48,891 nucleotides of DNA from Pseudomonadota bacterium (GTDB lineage: Bacteria > Desulfobacterota > Desulfobulbia > Desulfobulbales > JAGXFP01): NCBI GenBank assembly GCA_018814305.1, contig JAHJAA010000083.1:1-48891 (forward strand). Reading direction: 5' to 3'. The notes under the pieces are model-generated. The model saw only the letters and a list, made by a program, of their open reading frames with translations. It was not told the DNA's origin and did not search any database. Positions 16,122 through 24,957 of this stretch are shown in pieces. The position numbers and the translations under genes are program-made. The stretch's first letter is position 1; each line of letters opens with the position of its first letter.

Positions 16122-19100
16122 ATGAAAAATCATCAATGGTTCAAATCCACCACAGCTCTTTCCATAATGCTTCTGGCCGCCACCTTTTTCGGCTTGAGCG
16201 ATCGACCAGCCCTGGCCGATCAGAGCCAGCCAATTCCCCCTGTTTTGAAATCGGCCAGTGAACTGGATTACCCGCCCTTTGCCATTGTTAAGGCCGATGG
16301 AACCGCCGATGGCTTCTCAGTCGACCTTCTCAAGGCCGTGGTCAAGGCGGCCAACCTGGAGGTGAACATCAAGGTCGGTCCCTGGCATGAGATCAAGCAG
16401 CAACTGACCGATGGTCTACTCGACGTACTGCCCCTGGTGGCTTATACCCCCGAGCGTGACAAAATATACGATTTCACCGTCCCCTACCTCGATATGCACG
16501 GGACGATTTTTATCCGGAAAGGTAAAACTACCATTCAGAGCGAGGCAGACCTCAAGGGCAAGGAAGTTTTGGTAATGCGCAATGATTCCTCCCATGAATA
16601 TGCGGTCGCCCACGACTTGACCAATCAACTGATCCTGACCGATACCTTTGAAGAGGCGATGCAGTTACTCTCAGAAGGCCGGCACGATGCCGTACTCTGC
16701 CAGCAGCTCATGGGTTTGCAAATCATCAAGAAACTCGGCATCACCAATGTGGTCAGCGTAGCGGCTGAAGATGAAATAAGCATAAAGCCTCGCGGGATCG
16801 CGGTTTCGGGCCTTGAACAAAAATTCTGCCTGGCGGTTCCGGAAGGACGGAAGGAGTTGCTGGCCTTGTTAAATGAAGGGCTGGCCATCGTGTTTGCCAA
16901 CGGGACCTACGACACCCTTTACAGTAAATGGTTTTCACCGATCCTGCCTGCTCCCTCCGTTCCCCTGACAACCCTAATCAAATCTTTGCTCACCGTCCTG
17001 GGACCAATCCTGCTTATTTTCGCGGTTTTGGGGATCTGGTACCTGAAAAGAGAGGTTAGCCAGAAAACCCAAAGTTTACGGGAGGAAATTACCGAACGGC
17101 AAAAATCGGAACTGGCCTTACGGGAAAGTGAGCATAAATTTCGCCTCCTCTTTGAAAATATGCTCAACGGTTTTGCCTATCACAAAATCATTACCGACAA
17201 CACCGGCACGCCCATTGATTATGAATTTATCGAGGTCAACGAGGCCTTTGAAAAACTCACCGGTCTCAAGCGGGAAAATATTCTCGGCAAATGCATCACC
17301 ACCATTCATCCCGGCATCGAAAAGATGGAATTCGACTGGATCGGCATTTATGGCAGGGTTGCCCTGACCGGTGAACCAGTCAATTTCGAACAGTATTTCG
17401 ACCCGCAAAAGCACTGGTATGCTGTATCAGCCTATTGCCCGCAGAGAGGCTATTTCGCTGTCACCTTCGAAAATATCACCGAGCAGAAACAAGCCACAAA
17501 AGAACTCCAAGACTTCATAAAATTTCATGAACAGATCATCCAATGCGCCCAAGATGGGATCATTGTTTATGACCGTGAACTCCGCTATCAGGTCTGGAAT
17601 CCGTTCATGGAACGGGTCAGCGGCAAAAAGGCCGCCGATGTCCTGGGCAAACACCCACTGGAGGTTTTTCCCTTCCTGGAAGAAGTAGGCGTAATCAGCA
17701 AACTTGAAAAGGCATTGCAGGGGGAAATTCCTCCCGCCGTGGATTTTCGGTATTCGTTACCCGAATCAGGGAAATCGGGGTGGACCTCGGACACTACCTC
17801 GCCACTGTTTGATGCCGAAGGAAAAATCATCGGAGTCATCGGGATCGTTCGCGAAATTACCCAGCAAAAGCAGGCGGAGTTGGCCCTCCAAGAAAAAACT
17901 GCCTTCCTGGACGCGATCATCGAAAGTTCCGCCCTGAGCATGTGGATTTCCGATGAGAAGGGAACCGCCATCAGGGCAAATCCCGCCTGCTTCAAGCTCT
18001 TTGGGGCGGCCGAAGAGGAGGTTATCAGTAAGTACAATCTCTTCCAGGATACGGTAATCAAGAAACAAGGATTCATGCCGATCGTGAAAGAGGTTTTTGA
18101 AAAAGGGGTGGTTGCCGACATCAAGCTTGAATACGATTTCGGAGCGGTTGACCACGTGGAAGTATCCCACCCCAGCCATAAGTTCATCAATTCTATTTTC
18201 ACCCCGATTCTCGATGACAACGACAAAGTGAGGAATGTCATTGTCCAGACCATTGACCTCACCGACCTCAAAAATATTGAACTGGAGAAAGCGAAACTGG
18301 AAAACCAGGTCCGCCAGGCCCAAAAAATGGAGGCCATCGGCACCCTGGCCGGTGGCATTGCCCATGATTTCAATAATATCCTGAGCATCATCCTCGGCTA
18401 CACCGATATGGCCATTGATGATGCTCCACCCGGCTCAAAACAGGTCGATGATCTGATCCAGGTCCAGGAAGCAGGCAATCGCGCCAAAGAGCTGGTTAAA
18501 CAGATTCTTGCCTTCAGCAGGCAGGATGAGATCAAACGGATACCGATCCAACTCCAATCACTGATCAAAGAGGCCTTGAAAATCCTGCGCTCCTCCATCC
18601 CCACAACCATTGAAATCCAGCATGAGATTGACTCGGAGTGTGGTGTGGTTTTGGTTGACCCGACCCAGGTTCATCAGATATTGATGAACCTCTGCACCAA
18701 TGCCAACCACGCCATGGAAAAAAGTGGCGGTATACTGAAGATAGAACTGAAAAGTATTTACATTGAGCAGGATACCCACGGGAAGGCGCTGAACATTAAA
18801 CCCGGGAAATATGTCAACTTAATCGTCTCCGATACCGGAACCGGAATCGGCCCGGACGTAATTAATAAAATTTTCGACCCCTATTTTACCACCAAGGAAT
18901 TCGGCAAAGGTACCGGGATGGGCCTGGCTATCGCCCACGGGATTATCACCAGTTACGGAGGATGGATCACGGTCGAGAGTGCCCTGGGAAAGGGAACAAC
19001 CTTTCAAGTTTACTTCCCGGTGATCAATCAACAGAGTTTACCGCTGATCAAAAGCATTGAAAATCTTCCCCGGGGTAAGGAGCGGATTCTCTTCATCGAC

Positions 19101-19454
19101 GACGAAGACCTCCTGGCCGAGATGGGGAAAGCCATGCTCGAGCGACTTGGCTATACCGTGACGGTTCGCCAAAGCAGTCTTCATGCCCTGACCACCTTCC
19201 AGAATAGTCCTGAGGCCTTTGACCTCATCATAACCGACCAGACCATGCCGGGCATGACCGGTTCCGATCTGGCCCGTCGCCTGATGCAGATCCGTCCTGA
19301 TATCCCGATTATCCTCTGTACAGGATACAGCACCCTTATTGACGAGGATTCCGCCAAGGCAATGGGGATCAGAGAGTTTGCGCTGAAACCACTGACCAAA
19401 GAAACATTAGCCACACTTATCAGAAAGGTTCTGAGAAACAACCATCCGGGTTAA
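16122..19454 (+). CDS. hybrid sensor histidine kinase with solute-binding sensor domain
   Basis: A protein of about 1110 residues. ATG at 16122 with GGGG nine bases upstream is chosen over a TTG 15 bases earlier. Order (numbered from this ATG): signal peptide (to about ALA, 32), periplasmic SBP_bac_3-type domain (about 40-275; YPPFAIVKADGTADGFSVDL), one TM segment (about 283-308), a coiled linker, three PAS modules (about 335-455, 465-580, 595-720), HisKA with phospho-accepting His748 (GGIAHDFNN), HATPase (NANHAM, DTGTGIG, GTGMGLAIA) and a C-terminal receiver with Asp1039 (IITDQTMPG). The sensor probably reads an amino-acid-like ligand, as in BvgS/ArtJ-type domains. No dedicated output regulator lies beside it; the cyclase upstream is a possible partner. 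Confidence 0.92.
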   Translation: MKNHQWFKSTTALSIMLLAATFFGLSDRPALADQSQPIPPVLKSASELDYPPFAIVKADGTADGFSVDLLKAVVKAANLEVNIKVGPWHEIKQQLTDGLLDVLPLVAYTPERDKIYDFTVPYLDMHGTIFIRKGKTTIQSEADLKGKEVLVMRNDSSHEYAVAHDLTNQLILTDTFEEAMQLLSEGRHDAVLCQQLMGLQIIKKLGITNVVSVAAEDEISIKPRGIAVSGLEQKFCLAVPEGRKELLALLNEGLAIVFANGTYDTLYSKWFSPILPAPSVPLTTLIKSLLTVLGPILLIFAVLGIWYLKREVSQKTQSLREEITERQKSELALRESEHKFRLLFENMLNGFAYHKIITDNTGTPIDYEFIEVNEAFEKLTGLKRENILGKCITTIHPGIEKMEFDWIGIYGRVALTGEPVNFEQYFDPQKHWYAVSAYCPQRGYFAVTFENITEQKQATKELQDFIKFHEQIIQCAQDGIIVYDRELRYQVWNPFMERVSGKKAADVLGKHPLEVFPFLEEVGVISKLEKALQGEIPPAVDFRYSLPESGKSGWTSDTTSPLFDAEGKIIGVIGIVREITQQKQAELALQEKTAFLDAIIESSALSMWISDEKGTAIRANPACFKLFGAAEEEVISKYNLFQDTVIKKQGFMPIVKEVFEKGVVADIKLEYDFGAVDHVEVSHPSHKFINSIFTPILDDNDKVRNVIVQTIDLTDLKNIELEKAKLENQVRQAQKMEAIGTLAGGIAHDFNNILSIILGYTDMAIDDAPPGSKQVDDLIQVQEAGNRAKELVKQILAFSRQDEIKRIPIQLQSLIKEALKILRSSIPTTIEIQHEIDSECGVVLVDPTQVHQILMNLCTNANHAMEKSGGILKIELKSIYIEQDTHGKALNIKPGKYVNLIVSDTGTGIGPDVINKIFDPYFTTKEFGKGTGMGLAIAHGIITSYGGWITVESALGKGTTFQVYFPVINQQSLPLIKSIENLPRGKERILFIDDEDLLAEMGKAMLERLGYTVTVRQSSLHALTTFQNSPEAFDLIITDQTMPGMTGSDLARRLMQIRPDIPIILCTGYSTLIDEDSAKAMGIREFALKPLTKETLATLIRKVLRNNHPG

Positions 19455-19521
19455 TCTCAGGGTATGATATTTCCTCATGACATGTCCCAGCCTGGAGAAA
19501 TATAAAAATCAGGCAAATAGC

Positions 19522-19549
19522 TTGACAGGTATAAAAAAACTACTACAAT
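19522..19549 (+). promoter_or_regulatory. sigma-70 type promoter for candidate sRNA
   Basis: TTGACA (19522-19527) and TACAAT (19544-19549) are separated by 16 bp, six and five matches to the housekeeping consensus. Transcription would begin near 19556. It lies after the hybrid kinase stop and well before the FKBP gene, with a strong terminator only about 70 bp downstream of the predicted start. Confidence 0.6.
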
Positions 19550-19555
19550 GTGGTA

Positions 19556-19660
19556 TAGCAATTCTTCTCTCCTCGAAATACCGGTATATTCAATCCCCCA
19601 GTTATTTTACCGGTCATTTCACAAAGCCGGTTGTCGATTCCCTGACAACCGGCTTTTTTT
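19556..19660 (+). ncRNA. candidate small RNA of about 105 nt
   Basis: A strong promoter at 19522-19549 is followed after about 70 nt by an intrinsic terminator, with no credible coding frame between. The predicted transcript carries the palindrome ataccggtat, a further taccggtc, and the terminator stem with gccggttgtc, so an accggt/gccggt motif recurs three times and could offer alternative pairings. A 63-codon frame covers the area but lacks any family features and reads through the terminator. No known sRNA family was recognised. Expression is inferred only. Confidence 0.45.
19624..19660 (+). terminator. Rho-independent terminator
   Basis: A perfect 12-bp stem aagccggttgtc (19624-19635) pairs with gacaaccggctt (19644-19655) around an 8-nt loop and is followed by a run of T. 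It ends the candidate sRNA and possibly read-through from the hybrid kinase gene. Confidence 0.9.
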
Positions 19661-19820
19661 CTTATTAAGCCCCGTTTCTAGTTGCCATTTTCCCAAAAAA
19701 GAACCGCAGACCCCCAATTTCCGATGATCATGAGCAGGTTTTCAGCGCATGGGTGTAGCATGATCTCAAGGGATGGATTATAGTCCCAGGATTGTTTCGG
19801 GATTCCCGGGCACTATTAAC

Positions 19821-19837
19821 GGATTCATATCGAATCC
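19821..19837. promoter_or_regulatory. inverted repeat upstream of FKBP gene
   Basis: GGATTC-atatc-GAATCC forms a perfect 6-bp dyad 36 bp upstream of the FKBP start and 20 bp before its AGGAGG site. It could be an operator or an mRNA hairpin in the leader. No regulator is identified. Confidence 0.3.
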
Positions 19838-19872
19838 ATCCAATGAGATGATAACCAGGAGGAACTATAACC

Positions 19873-20568
19873 ATGCGGAAATTATTCATGGCAGTGGGAA
19901 TTGCCGTCGCCCTTAGCGGAACGGCATGTGCCACAGAAAAACAAGATGTTGATCTGTCAGGTGTGGCCGCTCAGCAAGGATATGCCATTGGCTACCAGCT
20001 GGGTTCCGATTTCAAGAGTAAAAATATCGAGGTCACCCCCGAGGCTATGGCCGCAGGGGTCAAGGCCGCCATGGCAGGGGCCGCTCCGGCGATTACCGTT
20101 GAGCAAATGGATCAGGTCATGACCGACCTCAAGAAACGGGTCAATGACGAACAGATGGCTTTGCAGCAGAAAGCCCTGGATGAGAATAAGCAGCTCAGTG
20201 AAAAATTCATGGCCGATAACGCCACCAAGGAAGGGGTAATCACCCTGCCCAGCGGACTCCAGTACAAGATCATCACCGCCGGTGAAGGTGAGAAACCCAC
20301 CGCCTCATCCAAGGTGACGGTCCACTATCGCGGCACCCTGCCGGACGGCACCGAATTCGACAGTTCTTACAAGAGGAATCAACCAGCCACCTTCCAGGTC
20401 AACCAGGTCGTGGCCGGGTGGACCGAGGCCCTCCAGTTGATGCCGATGGGCTCCAAATGGATGCTCTTCCTACCCTCTTCGCTGGCCTACGGCGAGCGAG
20501 GTGCCCCTCCCCGGATCGGCCCCAACCAGGCCCTGATCTTTGAGGTTGAATTGATCTCCAAGGAGTAG
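19873..20568 (+). CDS. FKBP-type peptidyl-prolyl isomerase, exported (Mip/FkpA-like)
   Basis: A 231-residue periplasmic or envelope folding factor that isomerises Xaa-Pro bonds. A signal peptide (about 1-20, ending TACA) precedes an N-terminal helical dimerisation domain (about 28-110, with the Mip-like YAIGYQLG and a long helix rich in Gln/Lys). The C-terminal FKBP domain (about 120-231) has VTVHYRGTLPDGTEFDSS, VVAGWTEAL and the ending ANQALIFEVELI-like strand (here PNQALIFEVELI). AGGAGG lies 9 bases before the ATG. The Cys near the cleavage site is not in a good lipobox, so lipidation is doubtful. It is a single gene followed by its own terminator. Confidence 0.93.
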   Translation: MRKLFMAVGIAVALSGTACATEKQDVDLSGVAAQQGYAIGYQLGSDFKSKNIEVTPEAMAAGVKAAMAGAAPAITVEQMDQVMTDLKKRVNDEQMALQQKALDENKQLSEKFMADNATKEGVITLPSGLQYKIITAGEGEKPTASSKVTVHYRGTLPDGTEFDSSYKRNQPATFQVNQVVAGWTEALQLMPMGSKWMLFLPSSLAYGERGAPPRIGPNQALIFEVELISKE

Positions 20569-20599
20569 ATCGATCAAAATTGATCCTGCTCCATTTTAA

Positions 20600-20631
20600 A
20601 AAGGGAATCCGACTTCGGATTCCCTTTTTTT
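20600..20631 (+). terminator. Rho-independent terminator of FKBP gene
   Basis: Stem aaagggaatccg (20600-20611) pairs with cggattcccttt (20616-20627) around the loop actt, followed by more T residues. It begins 31 bp after the FKBP stop. Confidence 0.9.
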
Positions 20632-20699
20632 GTACCGAACCTTCCATCGCCACCGATCAAAATTATTATTCCCCCTTCCCGAGACATTTAAATCATTCT

Positions 20700-20729
20700 T
20701 TGACCGAAGCTTCTGCTTCAGACTATAAT
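20700..20729 (+). promoter_or_regulatory. sigma-70 type promoter with long leader before flagellin
   Basis: TTGACC (20700-20705), an 18-bp spacer and a perfect TATAAT (20724-20729). Transcription would begin near 20736, giving a leader of about 245 nt before the flagellin ATG at 20983. The leader has a small hairpin (gcaacc/ggttgt, 20866-20882) but I matched it to no known riboswitch. No sigma-28 consensus (TAAA-N15-GCCGATAA), the usual flagellin promoter, was found in this gap. Confidence 0.5.
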
Positions 20730-20982
20730 GGTATAGAAAGAAGATACTGCCGACCGTGTCAGGGAGGACCAGGGCAGCGTTCTCCGGAGGAGTTAGGAGC
20801 CGTAAAGAAATAAGATGGCCATATAGCGCCGGATTTTTCATTGTATTCAAGGTGCAAAAAGGAAAGCAACCTCCCCGGTTGTGTCCTGTTTTGCATTGAA
20901 GAAGACGATGAAAAAGACAAGTAAGATGACCATGTTATTTATTGAAGACTCCTTCGCACCTTCACAACAAGGAGGGTCAGCC

Positions 20983-22899
20983 ATGGTCACTTCATCTATC
21001 AAAGACGTTTCTGCGCTGTACGGACTTGCTTCCCTGCAGAAAACCAGTAGATCCCTATCCCAATCTCTGGAAAAGCTGGCCACCGGCCGCAGAATCAACC
21101 GAGGAGCGGATGACGCCGCCGGGATGACCATCGCCGATTCCCTGGAAAGCCAAAAACGGGGATACGCCCAGGCCATCCGCAACACGGTTGACGCCATCGC
21201 CCTGGTCCAGACTGCCGATGGGGCCATGGCGGAGATGGGCTCAATCATCCAGGATATCCGCACCAAGGCCCTGCAAGCCGGTTCCGCCTCCCAATCTCCG
21301 GAATCACGCCAGGCCCTCCAGGCCGACATCAACCGCTCCCTGGAATCGCTGACCAAGATCAGCGAAACCACCTCCTATAACGGGCAGCACCTGCTCTCCG
21401 GAGAATTCAGCAACCGAGAATTTCAGGTCGGCAGCGCCTCCGGAGAAACGATTAGGGTCACCATCGGCGACATCCGACCGGACACCCTGGGCCGAACCTC
21501 GCTTGGATCTGACCAATCTACCCCGGCGTCCCCGACTCGTCTTCCTTCCGACCTTAAACTGCAAAGCGACTCCACAACCATCCAGGGATCTACCCTGGAT
21601 AGCGGCTCTTCCCTTGCCGCCGGCACCCAGATTCAGGGGGGCTCCACCCTTGGTTTCAATCTCACTGATACCGCGTTGTCAGCCGACATTACGGTTACCG
21701 ACCGAACTGTGCTCCGGGCTGGATCAACGCTGGCGGCGGGAAGCATCATCGGCCGTGGAACAACTGTCGGTGGGGATATTAAACTTGCCGAGACCATTTC
21801 GACTGCGGAACCATCAACCCTGGCCTCGGCTTCTACCCTGATCACAGGCTCGACGCTGGCCGCTGGCTCCAGGCTCAGTTCAGCCATGACCATCAACGGC
21901 AACTCATATCTCGCTGGAGAAACCCTGGCCAACGATATTACCCTGAACGAAGATCTAACCATGAGCGGTGGATTGGCCCTGGCAGTCGGTTCAGAACTTG
22001 AGGCTGGCTCCACTATTGCCCAAGGATCGACGGCGGGCAATGGAATAACCCTGGCCGAAACCGCAACCATGCAGATCGGTACCGAGCTTACGACGGGCTC
22101 GGTGATCGCTGATGCAATCGGCACAAATCTAATGTCAGGCTCTTTGATTGGCGGGGAGTTCAATCTGACCGAAGAAACCGCCGTGACCCGCGACATGGAC
22201 CTGGCCACCGGCTCACTGCTCTCCGCCGACAGTACCCTGGCCGGCGGGTCAACCCTCGGTGGCCGGGCAACCATCGCCACCGAGCTTGCCGTCAGTCGCC
22301 CGATGACCCTGGGAGCCGGCAGTGTCCTGGAAGAAGGAACCTTGTTGGCCAAGGGCACAGTCCTCAGCCAGGATACCAGAATTCAAGGTGGTAATGTCTT
22401 AGCGGCAGGCACCGTTCTGACCGGTGACACCATCACCGAAGCCGTTACCTTTCTGGGTCGAGACCAGACCATCCAGGCCGGATCACGCCTGGCAATCGGC
22501 TCCACCCTGGCCCCCAGCCGCCCCACCTCAGACCAGATGCCTAAAACAAATACCATAGGCGACGCGCCCCTGTCTCTGATCAGTTTAACGGAAATCGATG
22601 TCACCGGAATGGCCGGGGCTCAGGATGCGATCAAAGCGGCCGACCAGGCCCTGACCCAACTGAATCGAACCCGAGCCGATCTGGGCTCGACCCAGAACCG
22701 GCTGATCTCCGGTATGGCCAACCTGTCGGTGACCATGGTCAACACGGCGGCAGCGGAATCCACCCTGGCGGATCTCGATTTTGCCGAGGAATCGACCAAC
22801 CTGGCCACCTTCCGCATCCTCCAGAAGGCGCAGATTTTCGCCCAAGTCCAGGCGGGAAATGTCAAAGGGGCCAATATTATGAGTTTGCTTCAGGGCTAA
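20983..22899 (+). CDS. flagellin with hexapeptide-repeat (beta-helix-like) variable domain
   Basis: A 638-residue filament subunit. ATG at 20983 has AAGGAGGG at the right distance. Residues 1-165 are the flagellin D0/D1 N-terminus (LEKLATGRRINRGADDAAGM) and about 545-638 the C-terminal D1/D0 helices ending SLLQG. Between them, about 175-535, is a nearly unbroken series of about 55 six-residue units of the form [LIV]-[AGx]-x-[GD]-[ST]-x, for example LAAGST, IGRGTT, VGGDIK, LEAGST, LAKGTV. This is the consensus of left-handed beta-helix hexapeptide repeats, so the surface domain is probably a long solenoid. No fliD, fliS or other flagellar gene is adjacent. It ends tail-to-tail with the KamA-like gene, the stop codons sharing bases. 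Confidence 0.9.
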   Translation: MVTSSIKDVSALYGLASLQKTSRSLSQSLEKLATGRRINRGADDAAGMTIADSLESQKRGYAQAIRNTVDAIALVQTADGAMAEMGSIIQDIRTKALQAGSASQSPESRQALQADINRSLESLTKISETTSYNGQHLLSGEFSNREFQVGSASGETIRVTIGDIRPDTLGRTSLGSDQSTPASPTRLPSDLKLQSDSTTIQGSTLDSGSSLAAGTQIQGGSTLGFNLTDTALSADITVTDRTVLRAGSTLAAGSIIGRGTTVGGDIKLAETISTAEPSTLASASTLITGSTLAAGSRLSSAMTINGNSYLAGETLANDITLNEDLTMSGGLALAVGSELEAGSTIAQGSTAGNGITLAETATMQIGTELTTGSVIADAIGTNLMSGSLIGGEFNLTEETAVTRDMDLATGSLLSADSTLAGGSTLGGRATIATELAVSRPMTLGAGSVLEEGTLLAKGTVLSQDTRIQGGNVLAAGTVLTGDTITEAVTFLGRDQTIQAGSRLAIGSTLAPSRPTSDQMPKTNTIGDAPLSLISLTEIDVTGMAGAQDAIKAADQALTQLNRTRADLGSTQNRLISGMANLSVTMVNTAAAESTLADLDFAEESTNLATFRILQKAQIFAQVQAGNVKGANIMSLLQG

Positions 22900-24680
22900 A
22901 AGAAATACCAGATAGTGTCATAGTCCGAGACACTCTCCCCAGCCGCCTCCAGCCTGGTCAAATAATCCAGGATCGGGACGTCCGGGGTGGCATAGGTTCG
23001 AATCGAGGTGGAGATGTTCTTCTCCCAGGAATAAAACTCATACATCCTGGCGCCGTCGGGCATGATGGCGACCAAATCCCGATGTTCCCGGGACTTCAGA
23101 TAATTCTTGCCCAGCCGGGGAACATTGAAGACCGCCTCGTCGGTCCGCTCAAGCCCCGGCAACAAGCGGGCCTCTTCCTGCTGTTCCTGGAGAAGCCTGG
23201 CGATGGGGACCCGATAGTTTCGGGTTTCCGCTTTACCCTTGGTATTAAAGGTATAATAGGGATCAATCCCCACCAGCCGCACCAACCGCCGCAGGGCACA
23301 GGCTTCAAACCGCCTGGAGGCGTAAAAGGTGTAGACCATCTGGTTATAGACCGGCACCCCACGTTTCCGCAAGAGGTCCACCGCCTGGACCACCTCGGGA
23401 GTGATCTCGTAAACGTGCTGAACATGGGTGACCACCGCAATTTCCCGGCGCCCCGGCACCCGGTATTTGCCGATGATATCAGCCAGTTGCTCGGTCATCC
23501 GCATGGGCATGGTGACCAAGGTCCGGGTCCCGATCCGAATCCGGTCCACCGAAGGAATCTCCGCCAACTTCCCAAGAATATTATCAATGACCCCATCGCC
23601 CATGGCCAAAGGGTCCCCGCCGGTGACCAGAACCTCATGAATCCCAGGATGCTCCCGAATCCAATTGATCGCCGCATTGATCTGCTCCATACCGGCAAAG
23701 GCCCCGCTGGCCATGGCATCATCGATCTCCCAATTCCGCTGGCAGTAGACACAGATCTGCGGGCAGGTATTAAATGGCTTCAGGATACAGATGGCCGGAT
23801 AACGCCGGGTAATCAAGTCAAAGGGTGAGGTATCTTCCTCGCCCATAAAGTCCAGAGCGGAAGTATCCATGACGGCCACATGCCGAACATAATCCAATGG
23901 CGGCAGAACCTGGGCCCGAAGGGCGGCATCGCGCCCCCCCGGCTCGTCGTCGAGGAGGGAGAGATAATACGGGGTAATACTGAAGGGCAGGGAATGATTC
24001 ATGGCTTCCTGAAGCCCGACCCTTTGGCCATGATCCAGATGAACCAAATCTTCCAACCTGGAAAGATCATCAATAATATTGTTTACTTGCCAGCACCAGT
24101 CCTGCCATTGCTCCTCCGAGGCCCCCATCAGCCGACAAATCCGCTCACGCCTCAATCGACGCCGTTCGATGGCCTCCTTACTCAGACCACTGGAATAAAG
24201 TGCCATCCGGCGATCAACCTCAGTCCGGAGATGATCGAGTTGCCCGGATCGCTCTACTGCCGCTTCTCGTCCCCGCAACGTCCCAAACGGGGTGACATAA
24301 AGATCCTCCAGGGCCTTACTGGAACCCCTGCCCTGAATCCCCTTCAGAATATGCAGAAGATCGGCAAAAAAGGCTGGGGAAAGATCCGGCCGGGAGCGCC
24401 CCAGGGCCAAATCATGGAGCGCCTGAGCCATACTGAAACCAGCCAACTCATCGGAGCGCTCCTTGAGCATATTCCGCAAGACCTGACCGCAGTCCCTGAT
24501 CCGGGCAATGGCGGTAATCGACTGATCCGCCGATTCCCGAGCCGCCTCAAATTCCATGGTTGTAAACAGTCGGGTCAAACGGACCCGCAAGGCTTCAAGA
24601 TCCGAACATTGGCGGGCCACTTCAAAGACCTGGGGTGACCTCTTAATCAATTCTTCGGGTTGGAATAAGGAGAGATTCAT
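22896..24680 (-). CDS. KamA-family radical SAM protein with long N-terminal extension
   Basis: A 594-residue protein related to lysine 2,3-aminomutase and EpmB. The radical SAM cluster motif CPQICVYC (Cys306, 310, 313) is intact, followed by EVLVTGGDPLAMGD, typical of the family. A GKNYL segment near residue 530 could hold the PLP lysine. The usual enzymes are about 340-420 residues with the cluster near residue 120; here about 180 extra N-terminal residues, mostly helical, precede it. The substrate is unknown: lysine, a beta-amino acid product, or a protein lysine are all possible. The ATG has GAGGA nine bases upstream. The gene is divergent from the YihY gene and convergent with flagellin. 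Confidence 0.85.
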   Translation of the reverse strand: MNLSLFQPEELIKRSPQVFEVARQCSDLEALRVRLTRLFTTMEFEAARESADQSITAIARIRDCGQVLRNMLKERSDELAGFSMAQALHDLALGRSRPDLSPAFFADLLHILKGIQGRGSSKALEDLYVTPFGTLRGREAAVERSGQLDHLRTEVDRRMALYSSGLSKEAIERRRLRRERICRLMGASEEQWQDWCWQVNNIIDDLSRLEDLVHLDHGQRVGLQEAMNHSLPFSITPYYLSLLDDEPGGRDAALRAQVLPPLDYVRHVAVMDTSALDFMGEEDTSPFDLITRRYPAICILKPFNTCPQICVYCQRNWEIDDAMASGAFAGMEQINAAINWIREHPGIHEVLVTGGDPLAMGDGVIDNILGKLAEIPSVDRIRIGTRTLVTMPMRMTEQLADIIGKYRVPGRREIAVVTHVQHVYEITPEVVQAVDLLRKRGVPVYNQMVYTFYASRRFEACALRRLVRLVGIDPYYTFNTKGKAETRNYRVPIARLLQEQQEEARLLPGLERTDEAVFNVPRLGKNYLKSREHRDLVAIMPDGARMYEFYSWEKNISTSIRTYATPDVPILDYLTRLEAAGESVSDYDTIWYFF

Positions 24681-24748
24681 GTTCTCGAATCCTCTTCGAT
24701 CTCACAGGAGCACAAGCCCCTCTATTAACAAAAGAAGCAGAGACCCCA

Positions 24749-24766
24749 AACAGATGTTACTATCTG
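24749..24766. other. short hairpin in the divergent intergenic region
   Basis: ACAGAT-gttact-ATCTGT forms a perfect 6-bp dyad between the divergent KamA-like and YihY genes (24681-24957). Nothing else recognisable was seen in this gap; promoters for both genes should lie here. Confidence 0.25.
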
Positions 24767-24957
24767 TCTTGATCTGCTTGTGGGTTATTAGGGATGAGCC
24801 AAACTTGGACGCCACCAGAAAAACCTGAAGATTCAACCGGGGGGTTCTATAATATAGCAGAATAGACCATAAAAAGGAACCCCGCCCCCCTTGCAACAAC
24901 CAGGGCGGACGTGGTTAATACAAGAATCAACCAAAATTGCATGAATGGAACTCAAAA

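Noticed and set aside
20736-20982. Cyclic di-GMP (GEMM) riboswitch in the flagellin leader
   Set aside because: The theme of the region makes it tempting, but the conserved GEMM core and tetraloop/receptor elements are not present by eye.
21633-22358. Minus-strand open frame of about 240 codons inside the flagellin gene
   Set aside because: It is antisense to the hexapeptide repeats; the periodic codon pattern of the repeats keeps the opposite frame open. No family features and no ribosome site.
23082-24638. Two plus-strand open frames of about 250 codons inside the KamA-like gene
   Set aside because: Shadows of a GC-biased coding strand; compositions are Pro/Gly-rich and featureless, while the opposite frame has intact enzyme motifs.
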